Shown here: positions 30,305 through 34,004 of the stretch, one piece after another | How positions within the stretch are numbered: the first letter of the stretch is position 1 | Layout of the letters: the number at the start of each line of letters is the position of its first letter | Source of the DNA: an uncultured Gammaproteobacteria bacterium | GTDB lineage: Bacteria; Pseudomonadota; Gammaproteobacteria; GCA-001735895 | Assembly: GCA_937984095.1 (NCBI GenBank) | Contig: CALJYH010000046.1 | Location: forward strand, 1-34,004 | Length of the DNA stretch: 34,004 nt | Direction: 5' to 3' | Translations under genes and position numbers: made by a program | The notes under the pieces: generated by a model | What the model was told of the DNA's origin: nothing | Databases searched by the model: none | The model's input: only the letters and a program-made list of their open reading frames with translations

Positions 30305-30763
30305 TCAGTCTTTGTCAAACTTTGACTTGAACCACTGGTCGATCGAAAACAATCCACCACCGTACAGAATACTGACCAGTAACATTGTTCCATAAAGATA
30401 ATGCCAAACCAGGCCGGCTCCTTTAGCAAGGGTTGCATAGTAGGAAACCACCGCGATGATATTGATGAACGAAATTGCGATTGCGGTGAGGCGAGTGCCG
30501 AGCCCGGCGATTAAAAAGACCGGGAATACAAGCTCTCCGAAAGTCGCAAGGTAAGCGGCGAGTTCGAAATTCAGCAGTGGTACCTGGTATTCGTATTCGA
30601 ACAGCACCAAAGTGGTTTCCCAGTCACCAATCTTGTGCATGCCGGATTTTAAAAAGACCCATGCAACATACAGTCTGACAAACAGCAGGAACGGCGATTG
30701 CAGCTTCGACAATAAACCGTTGATCGTTTGGACCGGCGTACTTAACTTTTCAATTGACCCCAT
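30305..30763 (-). CDS. DoxX family membrane protein
   Basis: 152 aa, 4 TM-like segments; LFVRLYVAWVFLKSGMHKIGDWETTLVLFEYEYQVPLLN. Confidence 0.88.
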   Translation of the reverse strand: MGSIEKLSTPVQTINGLLSKLQSPFLLFVRLYVAWVFLKSGMHKIGDWETTLVLFEYEYQVPLLNFELAAYLATFGELVFPVFLIAGLGTRLTAIAISFINIIAVVSYYATLAKGAGLVWHYLYGTMLLVSILYGGGLFSIDQWFKSKFDKD

Positions 30764-30846
30764 TTTTTGGTTCTCCAGAATTATTATTTACGTTTGTAGC
30801 TGGTTTGAACCGAAGCCGATTAAAAAGTTCACAATACTTGCAGTGA

Positions 30847-33615
30847 TTATATTGCCGCTATCCTCTCAGCTTGTGCGCGCAGGCTCCCAAGCGCCGACTC
30901 GGTGTCTGCGAGCTTACTCTTTTCCTTGTTGACCACGTCTTTTGGTGCACGCGAGATAAAGTTTTCATTCGCGAGCTTTGCGCTGATACGTTGCGCATCC
31001 TGTTCCAGCTTTTCGATATTCCTTTGCAGGCGCAGGAGTTCAGAGTTTTTATCGATGAGTCCGGCGAGTGGAATCAAAAGTTGCATTTCTCCTACGAGCG
31101 AAATGGCGGATTCCGGAGCCTGGGCATCTTGCTCCAGCCAGTCAATGGATTCCAGCTTTGCCAACGACATCAGAAGTGAGCGATTGGCTTCGATGTTTTG
31201 GCGATCCTGCTCATCTCCATTCCGGCAGATTACCGGTAATAGCTTGCCTGGTTTTATGTCCATTTCGGAGCGGATTTGACGCACCCCCATGACAAATGTC
31301 TTTACCCATTCCAGTTCAACCAGCGCCGCGTTGTCAATCAGTGCCGGGTTGGCCTCGGGGTAGGGGCGGCGCATTATTGTTTCGCCCTCGATCCACGCCA
31401 GCGGTGCGACACGTTGCCAGAGCTCTTCGGTGATATAGGGCATGATCGGGTGTAACAACCGCAGTATTGATTCGAGTACTGTAACCAGTGTATGTCGGGC
31501 CGCTTTTTTCGCTGCAACCGGGTAATCATCTGTATAAAGTACCGGTTTAGATAGTTCGATGTACCAGTCGCAATAGTCGTTCCAGACAAATTCATAGAGA
31601 TCGCGGGCTACCAGATCGAAGCGATAATTATCGATATGCCTGGCGACATCCCCGCTTACCTGCTGCAGGCGCGAGATGATCCAGCGGTCTGATAACGTCG
31701 AGGTGCCCGCGGTACAGTCCTCGCCCTCGGTATTCTGCATTACGTAGCGCGTCGCGTTCCATAACTTGTTGCAGAAATTGCGGTAGCCCTCGATGCGACC
31801 CAGGTCAAAGCGAATGTCCCGCCCGGTGGTTGCGAGCGCGGTGAAGGTAAAGCGCAATGCGTCGGTGCCATAGGCTGGAATGCCGTCGGGGAAATGCCTC
31901 CGCGTCGCGGCCTCGATCTTCGGCGCCATCTCTGGCTGCATCAGTCCGGTAGTGCGCTTGGTTAGCAGGTCATCGAGTGAAATGCCATCGATCAGGTCCA
32001 GCGGGTCGAGTACGTTGCCCTTGGACTTTGACATTTTATTGCCATCGGCGTCGCGCACCAGCCCGTGAATATAGACTTCCCTGAAAGGCACCTCATCCAT
32101 GAACTTGAGTCCGAACATGATCATGCGCGCGACCCAGAAGAAAATAATATCGAAGCCGGTGACGAGTACGCTGGTTGGGTAAAAAGTCTGTAGTGCCGGA
32201 TCTTTGCGGTCGGGCCAGCCAAGTGTACTGAATGGCCACAGTGCCGATGAAAACCAGGTGTCGAGTACGTCTTCGTCCTGGGTAAGTTCGACATCTTCGG
32301 CGAGTCCATATTTGCTGCGTACCGCGTCGATATCGGCGGCGACATAAATATTACCGTAGTTGTCATACCAGGCAGGGATCCGATGACCCCACCAGAGTTG
32401 GCGTGATATACACCAGTCCTGGATATCTTCCATCCAGTTGTAATAGGTTTTGCTCCAGTTTTCGGGAATGAAACGGATGCGGCCGTCTTTTACGGCTTTG
32501 ATGGAAGGCTGCGCGAGCGGTTCGGCTCGAACGAACCACTGATCGGTCAGGTAAGGCTCGATGACGACACCAGAGCGATCACCATAAGGGCGCTTGTAAA
32601 CATGGTCTTCGGCCTTGACCAGCAGTTCCGCGGTGTCGAGATCCTTGACGATTTTGTCGCGGGCCTCGAAGCGATCCATTCCCTGGTAAGCCGGGGGTGC
32701 GTTCTCATTCATGATCGCATCGATCGTGAACAGGTTGATCACTTCCATTTCGTGACGCTGCCCGACCTCGTAATCGTTGAAGTCATGCGCGGGTGTGATC
32801 TTGACGCAGCCGGTACCAAATTCGGGATCCACGTAATCGTCGGTAATAATCGGGATAATACGGGGTGTCAGCGGTACTTGAACCTGTCGGCCAATAAAGT
32901 CCCGGTAACGATCATCGTCCGGATTCACCGCCAGGGCTCCGTCCGCGAGTATAGTTTCCGGCCGGGTGGTGGCGATTTCAAGATGCGTGACTCCGTTGAC
33001 GGGACCATCGATGAGGGGGTACCTGACATGGTAGAGAAATCCTTTTTCTTCCTCGTTGATGACTTCCAGATCAGAAATCGCGGTATGCAGCACCGGGTCC
33101 CAGTTCACCAGGCGCTTGCCCCGGTATATCAGGTCTTCTTCGTAAAGCTTGATAAAAACTTCCTGCACCGCGGCCGATAGTCCATCATCCATGGTGAAGC
33201 GTTCGCGCGCCCAGTCGGGTGACGTGCCCATGCGTCGCAACTGGCGCGTAATTGTGCCACCGGATTCCGCTTTCCATTTCCACACGCGATCGGTGAATGC
33301 GTCGCGGCCCAGGTCATGCCGGGTCTTGCTCTCCTGGGCTAATTGCCGTTCGACCACCATTTGCGTCGCAATTCCGGCGTGATCCGTACCCGGTTGCCAC
33401 AGCGTATTATCACCCTTCATACGGTGATAGCGGATCAGGGTGTCCATGATCGTGTCCTGGAACGCGTGACCCATATGCAGGCTGCCGGTCACGTTCGGTG
33501 GCGGGATCACGATACAGTATGGGTCGCCGTCTCCGTCGGCAGCGAAGTAGCCCTGATCTTCCCATCGCTGGTACCAGGTTTCCTCGATTGAATGTGGATC
33601 GTAGGTTTTTTCCAT
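30847..33615 (-). CDS. valS: Valyl-tRNA synthetase
   Basis: [40 protein letters not shown] (HIGH); [22 protein letters not shown] (KMSKS); C-terminal coiled-coil. The ORF extends to 33636. Confidence 0.97.
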   Translation of the reverse strand: MEKTYDPHSIEETWYQRWEDQGYFAADGDGDPYCIVIPPPNVTGSLHMGHAFQDTIMDTLIRYHRMKGDNTLWQPGTDHAGIATQMVVERQLAQESKTRHDLGRDAFTDRVWKWKAESGGTITRQLRRMGTSPDWARERFTMDDGLSAAVQEVFIKLYEEDLIYRGKRLVNWDPVLHTAISDLEVINEEEKGFLYHVRYPLIDGPVNGVTHLEIATTRPETILADGALAVNPDDDRYRDFIGRQVQVPLTPRIIPIITDDYVDPEFGTGCVKITPAHDFNDYEVGQRHEMEVINLFTIDAIMNENAPPAYQGMDRFEARDKIVKDLDTAELLVKAEDHVYKRPYGDRSGVVIEPYLTDQWFVRAEPLAQPSIKAVKDGRIRFIPENWSKTYYNWMEDIQDWCISRQLWWGHRIPAWYDNYGNIYVAADIDAVRSKYGLAEDVELTQDEDVLDTWFSSALWPFSTLGWPDRKDPALQTFYPTSVLVTGFDIIFFWVARMIMFGLKFMDEVPFREVYIHGLVRDADGNKMSKSKGNVLDPLDLIDGISLDDLLTKRTTGLMQPEMAPKIEAATRRHFPDGIPAYGTDALRFTFTALATTGRDIRFDLGRIEGYRNFCNKLWNATRYVMQNTEGEDCTAGTSTLSDRWIISRLQQVSGDVARHIDNYRFDLVARDLYEFVWNDYCDWYIELSKPVLYTDDYPVAAKKAARHTLVTVLESILRLLHPIMPYITEELWQRVAPLAWIEGETIMRRPYPEANPALIDNAALVELEWVKTFVMGVRQIRSEMDIKPGKLLPVICRNGDEQDRQNIEANRSLLMSLAKLESIDWLEQDAQAPESAISLVGEMQLLIPLAGLIDKNSELLRLQRNIEKLEQDAQRISAKLANENFISRAPKDVVNKEKSKLADTESALGSLRAQAERIAAI

Positions 33616-33714
33616 CAACTCGGTGGCGCAAATCAAAGGCCGCGATTATACCGTGCCCCCCTTCAAAAATGCACTGTTTCTATATGCGTTCGGACCTGGA
33701 GATAATCCCAGCAA

Positions 33715-33827
33715 GGGTGCGGGCGTTGGTATTTCTTTTCAGAATCGCCGTGTATACATCCATGTAGGCTCGCGCGCGACATCCCTGTCGCGCAGCGTTC
33801 TGAAAAGAAATACCAACGCCCACACCC
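33715..33827. repeat. Palindromic element, copy C, with 30-nt inverted arms
   Basis: GGGCGTTGGTATTTCTTTTCAGAA (33721-33744) is the exact reverse complement of 33798-33821 (24/24). The arms extend outward to 33715 and 33827 with one mismatch. The interior carries TACATCCATGTA and CGCGCGACATCCCTGTCGCGC hairpins. Confidence 0.8.
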
Positions 33828-33838
33828 GGAAATCAATC

Positions 33839-33988
33839 GGCACCTCGGGGGGGGTGGCTCCGCAAAAGTGTAGCGAGGCATGGATGTCGCGGTCCGACGC
33901 ATCGGGCTCCAAGCGATTCCATGGATGGACCAACCGGCGCTTGCGCCGGTTGGGAGCGGCTTTTGCGGAACTACCCCCTCGAGGTGCC
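33839..33988 (-). repeat. Palindromic interspersed element, type 1 copy D (inverted copy of A)
   Basis: Arms GGCACCTCGGGGGGGGTGGCTCCGCAAAAG (33839-33868) and CTTTTGCGGAACTACCCCCTCGAGGTGCC (33960-33988). The reverse complement of the core matches 87-190 with only a few differences by eye. Confidence 0.82.
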
Positions 33989-34004
33989 TGGGATACGCAA
34001 GAGT

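Noticed and set aside
32602-33180. 192-aa plus-strand ORF
   Set aside because: Antisense to valS, no recognisable domain.
33663-33933. 79-aa and 64-aa minus-strand ORFs at the right end
   Set aside because: Lie across palindromic elements C and D; similar peptide strings to the left end arise only because the repeat is shared.

Overview
The window looks like gammaproteobacterial chromosome (judged from gene content and order). It contains: (i) lpoA-yraN on the minus strand, divergent from rsmI; (ii) a prkA(yeaG)-yeaH-spoVR operon with a sigma54-like promoter motif upstream; (iii) a minus-strand tungsten-type aldehyde ferredoxin oxidoreductase gene (AOR family) followed by a MoaD/ThiS-like gene, divergent from a small ABM-domain ORF; (iv) the RNase P RNA gene (rnpB) with a terminator; (v) a complete, tightly overlapping dcw cluster: mraZ-rsmH-ftsL-ftsI-murE-murF-mraY-murD-ftsW-murG-murC-murB-ddl-ftsQ-ftsA-ftsZ; (vi) a YrbL-like kinase-fold ORF directly behind ftsZ, where lpxC sits in E. 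coli, then a DoxX-family gene and valS on the minus strand. The most unusual non-coding signal is a set of four long-armed palindromic elements, two at each end of the window (about 72-417 and 33715-33988). The outermost elements are nearly identical in their cores but inverted relative to each other. Their flanking arms differ between copies yet stay self-complementary within each copy. No CRISPR array, transposase, tRNA or phage genes were recognised.
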